From Cordia subcordata (lineage: Eukaryota; Streptophyta; Magnoliopsida; Boraginales; Cordiaceae), in assembly GCA_028554755.1 (NCBI GenBank), contig JAPTOF010000003.1:27699501-27763500 (forward strand): a stretch of 64,000 nucleotides of DNA, read 5' to 3'. Of this stretch, positions 35,238 to 48,630 are shown in pieces. Made by a program: the position numbers and the translations under genes. The notes under the pieces are model-generated. The model was not told the DNA's origin. It saw only the letters and a program-made list of their open reading frames with translations, and did no database searches. The first letter of the stretch is position 1; each line of letters begins with the position of its first letter.

Positions 35238-36439
35238 TCAAACGTGGGAGCTGCTTCTGAAAGAACCGAGGGCTTTAACAGCTCCTGCTCTCAAGATAAA
35301 CTGGTGGTAGAAGGCTGCAATGGCTGCACCAATAAAGGGTCCTGCCCAGAAGATCCACTGCAAGGAGAAAAACCAAGAAATAGTAAATAACTGGAAAGAT
35401 ATAAATTGAACCGAACCAAACCAAATCTTATCCTATACGAACATGTTTATCCCAGGCCTCGTCTTGATTGTAGATGACAGCAGCTCCAAGACTCCTAGCA
35501 GGGTTAATACCAGTCCCAGTGATCGGAATTGTAGCCAAGTGAACCATGAACACAGCAAATCCAATTGGGAGTGGTGCCAAGATCTAGATTTGAAGTTCAT
35601 ACGAAAGACTAATGAAAAAACGATGACATACAACATTACTCTAAACAAAAATTACGAATACTAATGTAAGTTTCGAAATAATGAAAGTATGAAAACTAAA
35701 GGGTGCTTACAGGGACATGTGAATCTCTAGCACTCCTCTTGGGATCAGTGGCAGAGAACACAGTGTAAACAAGGACAAACGTTCCGATGATCTCGGCGGC
35801 CAGACCAACTCCGGTGCTGTAACCCTCGGCGAGCTCGTTGGCCCCACCACCATACCTCTTGTAGTGTGACTTCTGGAAGGCCTTGACCAGACCAACACCA
35901 CAGATGGCACCCAAACACTGAGCCACTATGTACATAATGGCCCTGATTAGTGACACCTTACGAGCCAAGAATAGTCCAAAGGTCACTGCTGGGTTAATGT
36001 GCCCACCTGTATGCACCCAGTCACACCCACAACAATGATCGTTTACTCCCACAAATTTTTGCGTTAAATTCGTAACCCTAATATTTATTTATTATTTTTT
36101 TTTTTGGGATAAACGTAACCAAGAAAAAAACCTACCAGAAATGCCAGCGGTGCAGTAGACAAGAACGAAGATCATGCCACCGAAGGCCCATGCAATGCCA
36201 AGAATGCCAACACCACCACACTCGTCACCATTCATCTTCGTATCCGTCTGGCTCTTGTACCCTATTACAGTCAGCACAGTGATGTAAAGGAAGAGCAAAG
36301 TAGCTATGAACTCAGCAATCAATGCTCTGTAGAATGACCACTTGGTCAGCTCCTCCGGATCGATGAGCGGTGCTGGTGGCGGATCGTGGTAGTCTTTGGC
36401 CGGGAACGACCCTTGCTCACTCACCCCGTCCTTCACCAT
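35238..36439 (-). CDS. PIP2: Plasma membrane aquaporin, PIP2 subgroup
   Basis: Four exons: 36439-36136, 36006-35711, 35583-35443 and 35357-35238; 286 residues, and the three-intron layout is that of PIP genes. Both NPA boxes are present (GHINPAV, Asn 106; GINPARS, Asn 227). The selectivity-filter residues Phe 86, His 215, Thr 224 and Arg 230 are the water-specific set. Gating features: the loop B region CTAGISGGHINP, loop D His 198 (pH sensor equivalent of spinach PIP2;1 His 193), and C-terminal Ser 279/Ser 282 in LGSFRSSS, phosphorylation sites in PIP2s. The N-terminus is short ([11 protein letters not shown]), which favours PIP2 over PIP1. An upstream in-frame ATG (36463) would add eight residues; I prefer 36439, giving MVKDG. 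TATATAC on the minus strand at about 36569-36563 is a good TATA box. Confidence 0.95.
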
Positions 36440-36562
36440 GTCTTTCCGTAAAATAGTAAACACTAAAAGAAATATATGTAAGAGGAGAATGAGAAGAATA
36501 CAGGGGCTTTTGGGCTAAAAAGAATATGGAAATGGCGAGGGGAGTGAGAAGAGTGGAGGGGG

Positions 36563-36570
36563 GTATATAT
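36563..36570 (-). promoter_or_regulatory. Candidate TATA box of the PIP2 gene
   Basis: ATATATAC in a C-rich setting on the minus strand, about 125 bases upstream of the start codon. Confidence 0.5.
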
Positions 36571-36579
36571 GGGGGATAG

Positions 36580-39500
36580 ATTACGTGGTAAATTTCTGAG
36601 CATGGAATTGGTCTTGGTAATTAATAACTGCAATTTGGCCGTCCACGCCACCACTAGTTCTGATTAATTTCGTTCTCACACCGACCCACCAGTGCCCCAC
36701 CACCTTCTATTTTTCTTCTCTTTCTTTCAACGGCTAGTCTCAGGGAACCTCATATTGGTACTTTTGATGATTCTGCGCTGGAAAAACCAACAAAATGCGT
36801 AAAATTAAAGAGAAAAAACGTGTTTGACGGAACACATGAAAATTATACGACGGACATGTTTTTGTTATTATTTGATCAGGCACTTATATCTGTGTAATTA
36901 TTAACTATTATACCCAAATTTAATAAGTACAAAGTGGTTTTCCGAACGCACCCTAAATAGTTGAAGGTTTAGTGTTGTCGGGTAACGATTTATTTGATTT
37001 AATTTTTTTTTTTTAAAAAAAAAGATGACCTTGTAGAGTACAGATATGGAGATGTTTTTGCACTGAATGATACTAGTTTTTATGGGGATTGGGGGGTACT
37101 TGTGGAATGTCATGATGACAATAAATGCTTTGGAAAAGATTTTCCTCGTGCATTAATAGCGATAGATTAGAATTTGAAAAAGGAAAAAGACTTGATAGGC
37201 AATTATTCCTTATCAAAGCTTGCGTAGTATACACGAGGCCACAATCAACTGCAAAACACTTGTAAAGGACCAACAAAGTTAAGCAAAGTAGGGGCCCTGG
37301 CACATGAACAAAATTGGTTCCTTTTTTTTTTCATGTTTTACTTTTCAAATAGAAAATTTTTGATGTAAAATAAAGGGGAATTCTTTTTCTAGTTTAGCTT
37401 AGACTTGGATAACTTAAATTTATGGCTCTCTCTCGTCTTTTGATTCTCTCCTCCTATTTTCCTCGGCTCAAATTTTTTCCTTATTTGGCTGCTACAATGA
37501 GCCGCGATTCCCATGGATCTATTGCAATTTTTGCTGATAAAATATTAATGTTTTTACAACATTACATCAAATAATGATATATAAAAGTCAATTACATAGT
37601 TTAACAAATTGACCAACCAATGACGTATTATATGTATATAATATATATATATATATTTATTTCTCTTCGTTCCTTCTTTCGTTGTAAACTTTTTCTTCTC
37701 TTTGTAGGACTGTAATTGCCAAATATATACTCGTAAGTTTATGCCCATCAACTAATCAAAGATATTCTTAAAATGGCATTAGTTAAATTCAATAGTTATA
37801 AAATATATATACACTGTATAAATAATTATCAAATTTTATATATAAAATGAACGGACTCTTACTTCATGGAAACGTATTTCTTCTCTAGATTTCTCCTTGC
37901 TTGTTTTGGAATCATGTGTCACGGTTGCAGAATATTTAATAGAAGACTTTGTCGAGATACGTATTGATTGATTGATTTGAACAATAGTATCTGTTAAGCA
38001 TGCATGTGATATTAGACTCCGGTTCTTTTGCGTACTTCTCATTTTCTTTCTTTTTCTTTTTCTTGTCTTTTCTTTTCAGCCATGCATCATGATTTTGGAA
38101 TATCATGACTTTGAACAGATTTGCGAACTGGGAGTTTGGACTACTGCAATTGCACAGAATTGAACCACCACACCAGATAAGATTCTGTCCATACGGTTCA
38201 ACATGTACTCAGGAATAGGGGCTCTGTCTGAAGTGTTTTCCTTGTAAGACCGGCCACGGGAGCTACTTATTCACAATTCTCGTAAAACGTCTCAATAGAT
38301 ACTCCAAATCAATCAAGAGTTGAGTAATATTTGTAACGAGAGAGTGCAAGTTTATATTCGAAACCTGTGATTCACAACTAAAAGAATAACCCTCGCAATC
38401 CAGTTGGAAGAGAAATAATCAGAATTTAATATTATATAGAATAAAATCGTTGGAGTACTTTAGTATACTAATCAAAGGATACATCATGTAGCTGAAAAGT
38501 CTTTTTCCAAGTCCATCCCTACGCAAAAATTTGATCAAATTAGCTTGAATACTCGGTATCTTAGTGCATGTTTATTTGGATTGTTTTTCCTGTAGCGGTT
38601 TTTTTTAATAATTTTAACTTCTATAAAAGGCAAACCAAATATTTGTTAAATTGTTATAGAAAGAACTTTTTTAAGGAAAAACATGTTTTTTTATTATTAA
38701 GAAAAAGGTCGATTGAAAAGGCCTAATTACAAATTCACAACTATAAATTAGGATTTCAGGAAAACCTAATAATAATAAATTTATCATGTACTTATAATAG
38801 AACTAAAATTTTCATTTAATTTTTAATATTATTATAACATTAAGAAAAAATAGAAACCCAAAAAGTCTACCAGGTAAACTGCTATAGTTGAACCTGCTTT
38901 CAACTTTCCTGTTCAAGTACAGCAAGGGCGATGCTATTCACATCATTACCGACGAGGAACATACACAGCTAACAACAAAAATAAGAGATACACTTCTGCA
39001 TGTGGAAAAGAAAAATCCAAGCAAAACACGCCTGGCTTGCTCTGAGCCTCTCATTAGCTAGCCGTTTGATAGCTTTGGACCACTTTGCTGTGTGAAAAAT
39101 TTGTTATGCGTGTTTCACAAAAAAAAAAAAAGAATTTGCTGTATGTGGGTGCTTCCGATTAGTTTGACTTGCTGACTTTGTTGCGAAATTTATTTTGCTA
39201 ACTTGGAGAGTGGGTCCCTTTTGAGTCGACACAGCTCAACTATTGGATAAGAAGTCACCCTGATTGATACACACGCTGCATTATTATGCCGCCACTCTGG
39301 CAATTAGCGATGAAATTATCTTTGCTCACGTCGGATAGGTTAGCCGTAGGAGGTTGGCACTTCTTTTTGCCGTACGGTTGACAAAAACAAGCTTATAGCA
39401 CGGGATACGTTCAAGGATTTTGATTCGCTCGTAATGTTAATATAATAAAACAAAGGCCAACTTTATCCGCATAATAATCTTTCAAGAAATTTTTAGCGAT

Positions 39501-42500
39501 AAGAGTTAAAGTCGAATAGCGGTAAAAGTTAATGTCATAAGACTTCTTACAATATTCTGGATTAAAATCTTAGCGTATCATTTGCACTCTCGTAATACTA
39601 TATTATAGAGAGAAGATTCCAAATCCTCGAATCCAACCCCTCGTCCCACCGCCCCAAATCCGGAACCCCTTTCCTGTTCTTGTATCCTTTTGAACTTTGC
39701 GGCCCACCAGAGCACACCTTTGATGAGTGGGAGGAGGCATGTTCACACGTCAATGATCAGTGAAACTACTGAAGTTGAACAGGAAAGTGGTCAAGCACAC
39801 GAGAGCCACACCCACCGGCAATGCCGCCCCAGGCGGGGAGGACCTCTCTGATTGACGAATGCGATTTGTCTTAATTCAGAAAAAGCATCACCCGTGAGCA
39901 TCCCATGCAATTTGCACTAATTAATCTACTCAGCAAAAATTAATCATGCTGGTTCTTTTGGAAGTATGATATCTGCCACGAACTTTGTTTTGAGATTTCA
40001 TGCTTAATAATAATGATTGTGTTGCTATTATTGTCGTTAGAGCGTAAACATTTTAAGATAGTTAATTAAGTTCAATGTGCTGGACTTATAACGTACGAAT
40101 AGCAATGGTTTTAATTTTAATTTTAATTTTTTTTTGACAAATAAAGATATAGCAATAACTCCATTAGCTCAGAGTCACAGTACCACCAGTGGTTTTACTT
40201 TTTTGATTAATGCATGCGTACTACAACACAACTATATTTAAGAACATCGTGAGCTAGCTAGACATTACCTGAAAGCTGAAACCTCTTTTCTTTTTTTAAC
40301 CATTCTCAACTTTTTTAAGTTCCACTTTTTTCAAACGGATAGGAAATTGGCTTTTAAGTTGCAACTACTCTGATTTTAGTAACCTGAAGTCAAGCCGATC
40401 AGAATATTTTATTTCCTCGTCCTTTCTTTTTTTCCCTTCTTGTTTTTATCTCCTTTTTTCCTATCCAGGTAGACAACATTATATCAGTCTAGATTCTCTT
40501 TCTTTTTTAAGTTTAGCTAGATTCTCAATGACACAATTTTGAGTCATCTTCCAACTTATAAGTCATTCAAAACTATAATTAAAGACCAAACGAAACCTGG
40601 CAAAAATGCTGGCAATTAAGATGAGGCGATTGTCTAAAGCTTCAACCCAAAACGGTCAGTTAGGTATAAAAGTTCTCATAATTAATTTCTACTGACTGAA
40701 AATAAATAAACGCCTCGTTTTTATCTTAAAAATTGTCATTTTTAATAAACCGTTGATCCAAAAACAGAGAATTTCATGATGTTGTGACTTGCATATATCC
40801 CCGCCAATACCACCGACTGGTCAATTTTTTGGTCAAGCTTGGAGGCTATAGCCACCAGCGAATGGAAGTGTGTCCACGTTTCAAGCTATTCAATCGACAA
40901 AATCTGTAAACCTATTTGCGTTATCATTTGTCGTGACAAAGTGCAATTCATATGCGAAATGATCTTATGAAATAACACGTGCTGCAGATTAATATTTTTC
41001 GTTTGATGTGTTTGTGTATATATATTTCCTTTCAATTGATATATTGTACTTTTAAGAGAATTACTCCACTCATTGTATTGCACTTTCCTGGCTCGTAAAC
41101 CCAACGTGTAAGATAATAAAAAGAAAGAAAACTTTTGCAGATGGAAAATTGTAAAATTAATCCTAATACTTACTAAGAGGTATATAAATAATAGTCACTG
41201 TCATTTAATTTCATTTTAATTCGTTTTCCTTTTTTTTTTTTTTTCATCTCTTAACTTTATCAAATGGTGGTTCCATTTGCCTGCAATTTCTATGAAATAT
41301 TTTAACCGAACCTAGCATGCACCCCTCATGTCACTTAGGCTAAATTAATAAAGGAGAAAAATAAAATAGCAAAAAGAAGGGGATTTAATTTTTTTCCAAT
41401 TAAAGTTACAAATAAGTGTAGTAATTAAGGAACAAAATTAATTATTCGGTATGGAAAGAACAAAAAGAGATGCATGTCATGGAAATTCATGATTTTAATA
41501 TATATCTAATTCGTAGAGCTTGGAATGTAAATAAATATTAGCAGATTGGCCGACTTCTTGTAGTCTTGAAACAATTATTTGTGTTTTTAATTTAATGATA
41601 TTACTTACTTACTTAGTAAAAAAAATTTAAGAATAATTCTAATTTTTCTTTCCAAAGCTTATCTCTCAAGGGGCGGGTTTACTTTCAGATACTGCGTGAA
41701 TCAAAATACTTACAAAATACTCTTTATATTTTAAGTTAGCCTGCAAATTGAAACCTCTTTCCTCACACTTAGTTTTAAAATTCTCAGTAATAATTTTTTC
41801 ATTTTTAAAATTATTTAGTTTTATTTATTGATAAAATATTTTAAATCTATACTATTTATTTTTAACTTATTTGTGCTACGCCCGAGAAATAGCCACCCTA
41901 CCAGAAAGAGAAACGCAAAAAAGAAATCATTTTGCATTTGTCTTTCCTCTGAACAAGGACGAAATCATTAATAAGAAAGTGGATGTCCTGAAGATTTTCG
42001 TGGCGAACATAATGAAGTAAAAAGTGAAAAACATAAATATAAGTTCGATGTTCGACACAAAATATTCCTTACAATCCCACTTCAGAGCATGTCGTCCACA
42101 AAATTAACCCTTCACATATCAATCATGGACCATCAAATTAAGACAAAATGCTTCGTTGCAAAGCAATGCTTACATAATTTCAAATCAACTTTTTTTTCTT
42201 TTTTTTTTTCTTTTTTTGTCATTGTCATAGTCACTGTTCATCTTTGCCGACTCCTAACCTGAATATGGATTTGAAAATGTCGATTTATATGGGTAATTTA
42301 TTGTGTTAATTAATTTTAGAATATTTTAGTTCGATCGAAAAAATTAACTTGACAACAATATAAATTGTTACTTTATGGAAAATAACGTTTATTTGTCTCT
42401 GTTCTTTTATTAATTTTCTCATTTTTGATTCTTTCATTCACTTTTAAAAATGTTGCATACTAAACATTGCTCTAATTTGTACATAAGCTCACTATTTGTA

Positions 42501-44100
42501 ATGGAAAATTAAAATAAAAAACAGTGATGTATTTCAAATATTTTGAAGAAAGCATGTAAAATTTTTGTATGTAAGATTTTTTTTGTTGTTCTTTTTTCCT
42601 TACAAATTATAGAAAATATAATATTGATTTAAAATAATAAAAACAAAAGGTATATTGATATTATAATAATCACACTTGTAATTTTGGGCTAATTATTTTC
42701 ACTCCAAGATTGAATTTAAGTTTTTCTATAATCACAAAAATATCACTTTTATAAGTTAAAACAGAAATAATTAGTCCAATAACAAATAGGTGGTGATCAC
42801 CCTTTGGGCCTACCATATTCGAGAATCCAGTTGAGAACCATCTTGCAAGAGTATCCATTATTTCGGCCCTAATGTCAATATACAAAGGGTACAGATAACT
42901 TTTCGGCCCAAAAAAGATTTCCAAACACTTGTCTTTTTTGTGTTTGAGGATTCTGAGGTTGTGATTTTTTTTTTGTTCCTCTCATTTTTGACTTGGCTCC
43001 TTTTTAAGAGTTACGGCCATGGATATTTTTTGCCACTTTATACTAAAATAAGAATGTGGCTTTAGTCTCGAATTAACTATTTTTCAATACCACGAGTGTT
43101 TTTCAAGTCTAATCTTAATCATGCCTTCTTATCAATATCAAGAAATGCTAATTATTTCTCATTTGAACCTATGTTAATATTAACACATTTGGCATCGGTT
43201 GATGCTGATTTTTTTTTCTTTTTTTGTAGTAAAAGAGATTAAGCCATATTAAATTGCAATAACCTTTGGGAGTGAGACTTCCCCACATATCCTCTCCCAA
43301 CACTCTCCTCAATTGTTGACTTCCGTCACGTGGTTGTGTTAGATACTTCATATTTATTTTTTGATTTGGGTTACTTCCTTGCTTTAACACAAAGCCTTGT
43401 TTCACTCGACGTATAAATTTAAACAATTGCATTGCCAAAAATGTTCTTCCTTTGTTTCTAATGCTAATCAACTTATAAGTTAAGGGGGAAAAAAACTAAG
43501 TTCATAACATTTCAAAACTCTATCCTCCGAGGGCATCTTGTAAGGAGTGATGTTTTGCTCCTAATAGAAAATTTTAGTTTAATAACGTTCATTTTTACAT
43601 ATATATCCTCCTCCCTCTCTTTCCTCAATCCTCATATTGTGCTTGACGTAGAATATTTGCAATCCCATGTATAACATCTAATGGGTTTGTTCTTTTTTTT
43701 TTTTTTTTCCTTTTTGGATTTTAGTTGTTGTAAGATGAGCTTTTAATCATGAGTACAAATATCATCTCATTTTAATACGAGTTCTCCTATATGTTTCATT
43801 TTAGACTCGGAACCAAAACTATTCGTACTATTTTAACTTGCACAAAATAATAGAAACATAACAAATTCGACACTAAATACAAAGTAAGAAACAGATGCCA
43901 AAAAAAAGTGAGAGAAAATATAGAAAAGTCAAGGACTGGCAGTGCTTTTGCTTTATTAAAAAGAAAAAGCAAAAAGAAGGATGAAATACTCGTAAAGACA
44001 GATACTTATACTTGATTAAATAAAAATAAAATAATCTTGAGAGGAGGCAATTAAAATCGTTTTATTTTGCATGCATACGCATCACATTCTCTGGTTCTCG
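36580..44100. other. Long gene-poor region, about 7.5 kb
   Basis: PIP2 promoter side and far upstream flank of the PP2C gene. I read both strands and found only short frames without domains (for example minus 42924-42670 and 43471-43169), A/T-rich sequence, poly-T runs and a diverged MITE-like segment at about 38567-38727. A slightly less AT-rich patch at about 39600-39850 has no frame that I recognise. No tRNA or other RNA gene recognised. Confidence 0.5.
38567..38727. mobile_element. Diverged MITE-like segment
   Basis: Starts near GTGCATGTTTATTTGGATTG and ends near AAAAAGGTCGATTGAAAAGGCC, with the family's T-rich, then A-rich interior and the motif AAACCAAATATTTGTTAAATTG. Ends only approximately fit the family. 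Confidence 0.4.
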
Positions 44101-44116
44101 AGGACAAGTTTACACC

Positions 44117-44139
44117 TCTCTCTCTCTCTCTCTCTCTCT
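44117..44139. repeat. (CT)n microsatellite in the PP2C 5' UTR
   Basis: A CT tract followed by CTCCTCCTCC in the leader exon, which ends with a donor AAG|GTATGT at 44230. Confidence 0.75.
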
Positions 44140-44230
44140 TCTCCTCCTCCTCTTCAAGAAATCATCTTTATCTCATGATCATTTACCGGAAAAGCTATTA
44201 GTTCTCTAATGGAATTTGCACTTGTTCAAG

Positions 44231-44383
44231 GTATGTTCAAAATGCGCCTCTCTTTTTTATGTTCTTTATACAAGTTCTTGAATGCTCATTAATTGTTTAA
44301 TGTTTTTAAGTTCTTAATGCAGTTCTGTTTACATGTACATTAATTGGTAATGTTGGGTTTTTTTTTTTTTCCTGCATTTACAG
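44231..44383 (+). other. Probable 5' UTR intron of the PP2C gene
   Basis: Donor TTCAAG|GTATGT at 44230/44231; acceptor after a T-rich tract, TTTACAG|ATTAATGG at 44383/44384. The downstream leader then contains a 19-codon upstream frame starting ATGGTGTTAGC at 44388, before the main ATG at 44567. Confidence 0.55.
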
Positions 44384-44566
44384 ATTAATGGTGTTAGCAT
44401 TGATTGATATTGGCTCAGGAATTGTAACTTTTTATGTGAATTGGTAATTTCAAGAGAAAAGCAGATTCAATAGTGGGGTTAGGCAATTGGGATAGTAGTG
44501 ATTTAAGTACATTAATTGCTGGCTTATTTGGGTAATTCTAATACTTGTAGTACTATACAAGAAGGA

Positions 44567-47500
44567 ATGGTGGGTATTACATTGAAAAAGATTGTATCAC
44601 TTTTTTGGAAGCCTTCTTCTGAGAGTGAGGATGAGAATAGCACTAAATGGGGAGACCCGAATGGGCAGGTTGATGGGTTGTGGTGGTACAAGGATTCAGG
44701 AAACCATGTTAGTGGTGAATTCTCCATGGCAGTAATTCAAGCGAATAATGTCTTGGAAGATCGTAGCCAGCTGGAATCAGGGCCAATGAGCTTGGTAGAG
44801 ACGGGTCCTCAGGGAACATTTGTTGGGATATATGATGGCCATGCTGGTCCGGATGCTGCTCAGTTCATTAGTGATCGCCTTTTCGATAATATCAGGAGTA
44901 TGTTTTCGTTCCTCTTGCTGTATAAACCAGTCTGTTTCTTGTTTTCAAATTCATCATAGCTTCTTGTAAGTTTGTGTGTGTTTACAAATATTAGCTTTAT
45001 GCTTAAGTGTCATGGCATGTTTAGACCATTAATAACTTACAATAAGTATATACATTCCATTTCTTGCATGGACTAATAGTTCCGTAATGTTGTATTATTA
45101 TAATGAGTGTATATTTTCCATGCAGCAGAATACATATTTTTAGAGGCACCAAGAAAGTGCAAGATATGCACAAAGATTACTGGAGTTTTAGTAATAAGGA
45201 AATCATTCAAAAATTGGAAAAAGAAAATGTCTATTATCAGCTTGGAAAATTGAAATGACTTTAAGAATGAGACTCTGCATGGTCAAATCTTCAGTTGAAT
45301 CAAAAAGTAGATATTCTGGAGCTTTGTGGTGTAAAGGTTCGTTCATAATTTTGAGCATATTCTATGGTTCCATCATAAGATCAGTTTATTATTTTTCATT
45401 CCCATTTGACAGGAACATTTGCACTTAGGATAAGATTCCATGCAGTAGGGATAGGCTTTCTGAACTATAACCACATAAATATAGACGCATGTATCTAGGA
45501 ATCACAGAGAAAATATTTCCTTGTTTTGGCCAGAAAATTCACGTGATGTTGTTTCATGTCCAGTTATACTGGTGTTTGACTAGCCCTCTTCCAAGATCAT
45601 TATAAAGTTACACTTTAAATTATTTGGCTTAGAATTGCTTAAGTGGGTCCATCGACTATAATCTTAATATGGTTGAGTAATCTAGTGAACCTCTTAGAGT
45701 TGAGCTACCTTCCTGGCCATTGAAATTGAAGCTGAATTTATGTCAACCTTGGAATTAGTAAGAAAAATGATGAGACTTTTTCGGCATCTTATATCTCTTC
45801 CCCCCCCCGGGTCTGTGCAGACATGTTATCTGGCATGTTTCCTTATAGCTTTTGAAGATGGCTAATGCTAATATTTACTTGACAGCTATTCGTGATGCAG
45901 AATTCACATCAGAGAACCAAGGAATGTCAGCTGATGTTCTAAACAAAGCATTTTTGGCAACAGAAGAGGAGTTCCTTTCTTTAGTTGAAAAGCAATGGGA
46001 AACCGAACCACAAATTGCTTCTGTAGGGTCTTGTTGTCTTGTGGGCATAATATGCAGCGGACTGTTATACATTGCAAATGCTGGAGACTCTAGGGTGGTA
46101 TTAGGGAAGTATGATAAAGCTGCAAATGGGATCAAAGCAGTCCAACTGTCATCAGAGCACAACGCAAATTTGGAGTCTGTCAGGGAGGAATTGTGCTCAC
46201 TTCATCGTGATGACCCCCAGATTGTAGTTCTGAAGCACTCTGTTTGGCGTGTGAAGGGTATTATACAGGTGATTCTTTTGGTTTATCTTCTAATTTCTAG
46301 TTCTATGTTGTACCATTAATTGCTACTATGTTTTTACCCCTTTGTTGTAACTTGTAAGTAATTGCCTTCACTGATACTATTTTGGTTTTTATTGATAATA
46401 CAACCCTTTGGCCATTAATGTTCATTTTCATTTATAGTCAGATAGCACCACAGAAGACCTTTTCATTAAGCACGTGCAACACTCAATTAGTTGATTGGTC
46501 ATGCTCTGTAAATCAAACACGAAATTCTTTTTAAATTGCTTACCCAACTTATTTAAATTTATAAAGATTTCCCTTTCCCCCACCACACCCACCAAGCACA
46601 ATCTTTTTCATTACCACCTTGGGGGGATGTAAAGATATACCTTGATGCTTGTATTTTCCTGCTGTAAAAAGTTACTCATATTCCATAATCATGGCTTGGA
46701 GGTGAAAACTGCTCACTTGATTCAATTTGAGGAAATATGGGATACATCAGGAGAAGCAGCAGTTTTTGAGTATTATGTCTCAATATAGAGAATATAGTTT
46801 TGCCTGTAAAAGTAAATTGAGAACCTGCACATACGCATGAAGATGTTTGTAATTAGTTGGCCGATCAAGGACTTCTGGTTTATTTGCCCTACGAAATTAC
46901 CCATCCGAATGAAATAGAAGTGATTTTTTGCAAACTCATGCTAATATAATCAAGACCAGCATTTTCTGGGTTGCTGGACTTTTTTTTGGACTTACGAATG
47001 AGACTGGTACACTTGAGTGATTCTCATGGACAGACTTGGTGATGAGTATAATATCCTGAATCGGACTTGGTCTTTTATTCCATATGGTAGTCTCAACTTT
47101 CGAAACATGCTCATTGCATTGATGGTGGGATCATTTTGTTAAGTTTTATTCCATATATTTGTTCCCCGAGTATTAATAGACCTGTTGCTATATCAACAAA
47201 TTAGGAGGGGTGAAGAAAGAGCTTGCACATCTGTGAAGAGGTGGTTTCAGACTTATGCAAGATTAAACACTTGTTTAATGAATTAGGGATAATATATTAA
47301 TGTTTCTGTAACATGGTGGTTCGACGACTGTCAATTAACCCTGTAATAGGCATAATGACTTGTCATAATTTGCTATTGCAGGAAAAATAGTGGATATTTA
47401 TGAGAAAAACTCTAAGAGTATCCTAAGACATATAATTAGTAGACATGTAGGCTTTTTCTCTACTGGAGTAAGAAGTTCTATGTTCACAAGTTTCCATTTC

Positions 47501-48376
47501 ATGTACACTGCTAACAGGTTCAGTGCTCTTGCAGGTTTCAAGGTCTATTGGTGATGCTTATTTGAAGAAACCAAAGTTCAATAGAGAGCTTTTGCCGCCA
47601 AAGTTCAGAGTTCCTGAACCCTTCCAGAAGCCAATCCTTTTGGCTGAGCCATCAATTCTTGTCCAGAAACTCTACTCTGAAGATCATTTTCTTATATTTG
47701 CATCAGATGGACTATGGGAGCACCTGAGCAATCAAGAGGCCGTCAATATTGTTCATAACTGCCCACGTAATGTAGGACTTCATTTGTCCTTTTTGAGCTT
47801 GTCTTCATTTTGAAATTGTTTGGCATAGTTTTTGCATGCGATATGTACTATAGTGTAATGTTTTTCATGCCATATAGTGGCTGTTTTTCCATGTTATTGA
47901 GCTTCTCTTCTTATTAGATGAAAATAACCGAAAAGGAATTGATTTGGTAAAGTGGAAAACTGAGACTAGGTATCACAATTGTATAATAGCTCTAGCTGTG
48001 ATTATTTTTGCAGCATGATCACTGTTGGTATTCTTTCCAATTTTTCTAATTTCTCGTCCTTGGAGAGCTCAGGGTTGGCTCCATGAGGGCTATAAATATC
48101 GTAGTCTTTGCTCCTCCGTAATTTTCAGAAACTTAAAAAACTTTCATATTAATGCAGGGTATTGCTAGGAAACTTGTTAAATCTGCACTTCAGGAAGCAG
48201 CAAAGAAACAAGAAGTCGAATATGCTTACCTGGAGAAGCTTGATCGAGGGTGGCGAAGAAGATATCATGATGACATCTCGGTTATAGTTGTGTTTCTAGA
48301 CTCCCATTTGATTAGTCACGGCTATCTCCATGGTGGTCCAGTGGCTTCCACTAGAGGAGGCAGAGGTACTTCCTGA
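44567..48376 (+). CDS. Protein phosphatase 2C, clade D
   Basis: Four exons: 44567-44897, 45901-46268, 47535-47771 and 48158-48376; 384 residues, the usual clade D size and exon pattern. Starts [17 protein letters not shown]; clade D signature [20 protein letters not shown] and [16 protein letters not shown]. Metal-binding DGHAG (usual plant form DGHGG; the Asp and following Gly are intact), [36 protein letters not shown] and [14 protein letters not shown] are all present, so it should be an active Mg/Mn-dependent Ser/Thr phosphatase. Clade D enzymes are known to dephosphorylate plasma-membrane H+-ATPases and to be inhibited by SAUR proteins in auxin-driven growth; that role is by family. The frame is open upstream to 44516, but that codon is TTG; 44567 is the first in-frame ATG. 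Confidence 0.94.
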
Positions 48377-48630
48377 GAAGCCAACACCTAGAATGAGAGG
48401 GTACTGGCAACCTTCAGTCGATTAATTTCCGAGCCGATTTAATGAACTCCGGTGGACCATAAAGGCAAAAAGAAAGGAAAAGACAGAACATGTATAGCTT
48501 ATTTTCTGGAATTTTGTCAAACATCAGTGTTGGTGATTATGCCAAGAAGATGCCTGGATAACCCACTGTTGAAACTTCCTGCCGATTGGCATATGAAAGA
48601 GGAACTTTTAGTTTGATAGGGTGGTACGTG

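Noticed and set aside
42670..43471. Two minus-strand frames of 84 and 100 codons in the gene-poor region
   Set aside because: No domains, no splice partners, and composition like the surrounding non-coding DNA.
44516..44566. N-terminal extension of the PP2C (MLAYLGN...)
   Set aside because: It begins with TTG, not ATG; the family start MVGITLKK fits the ATG at 44567.
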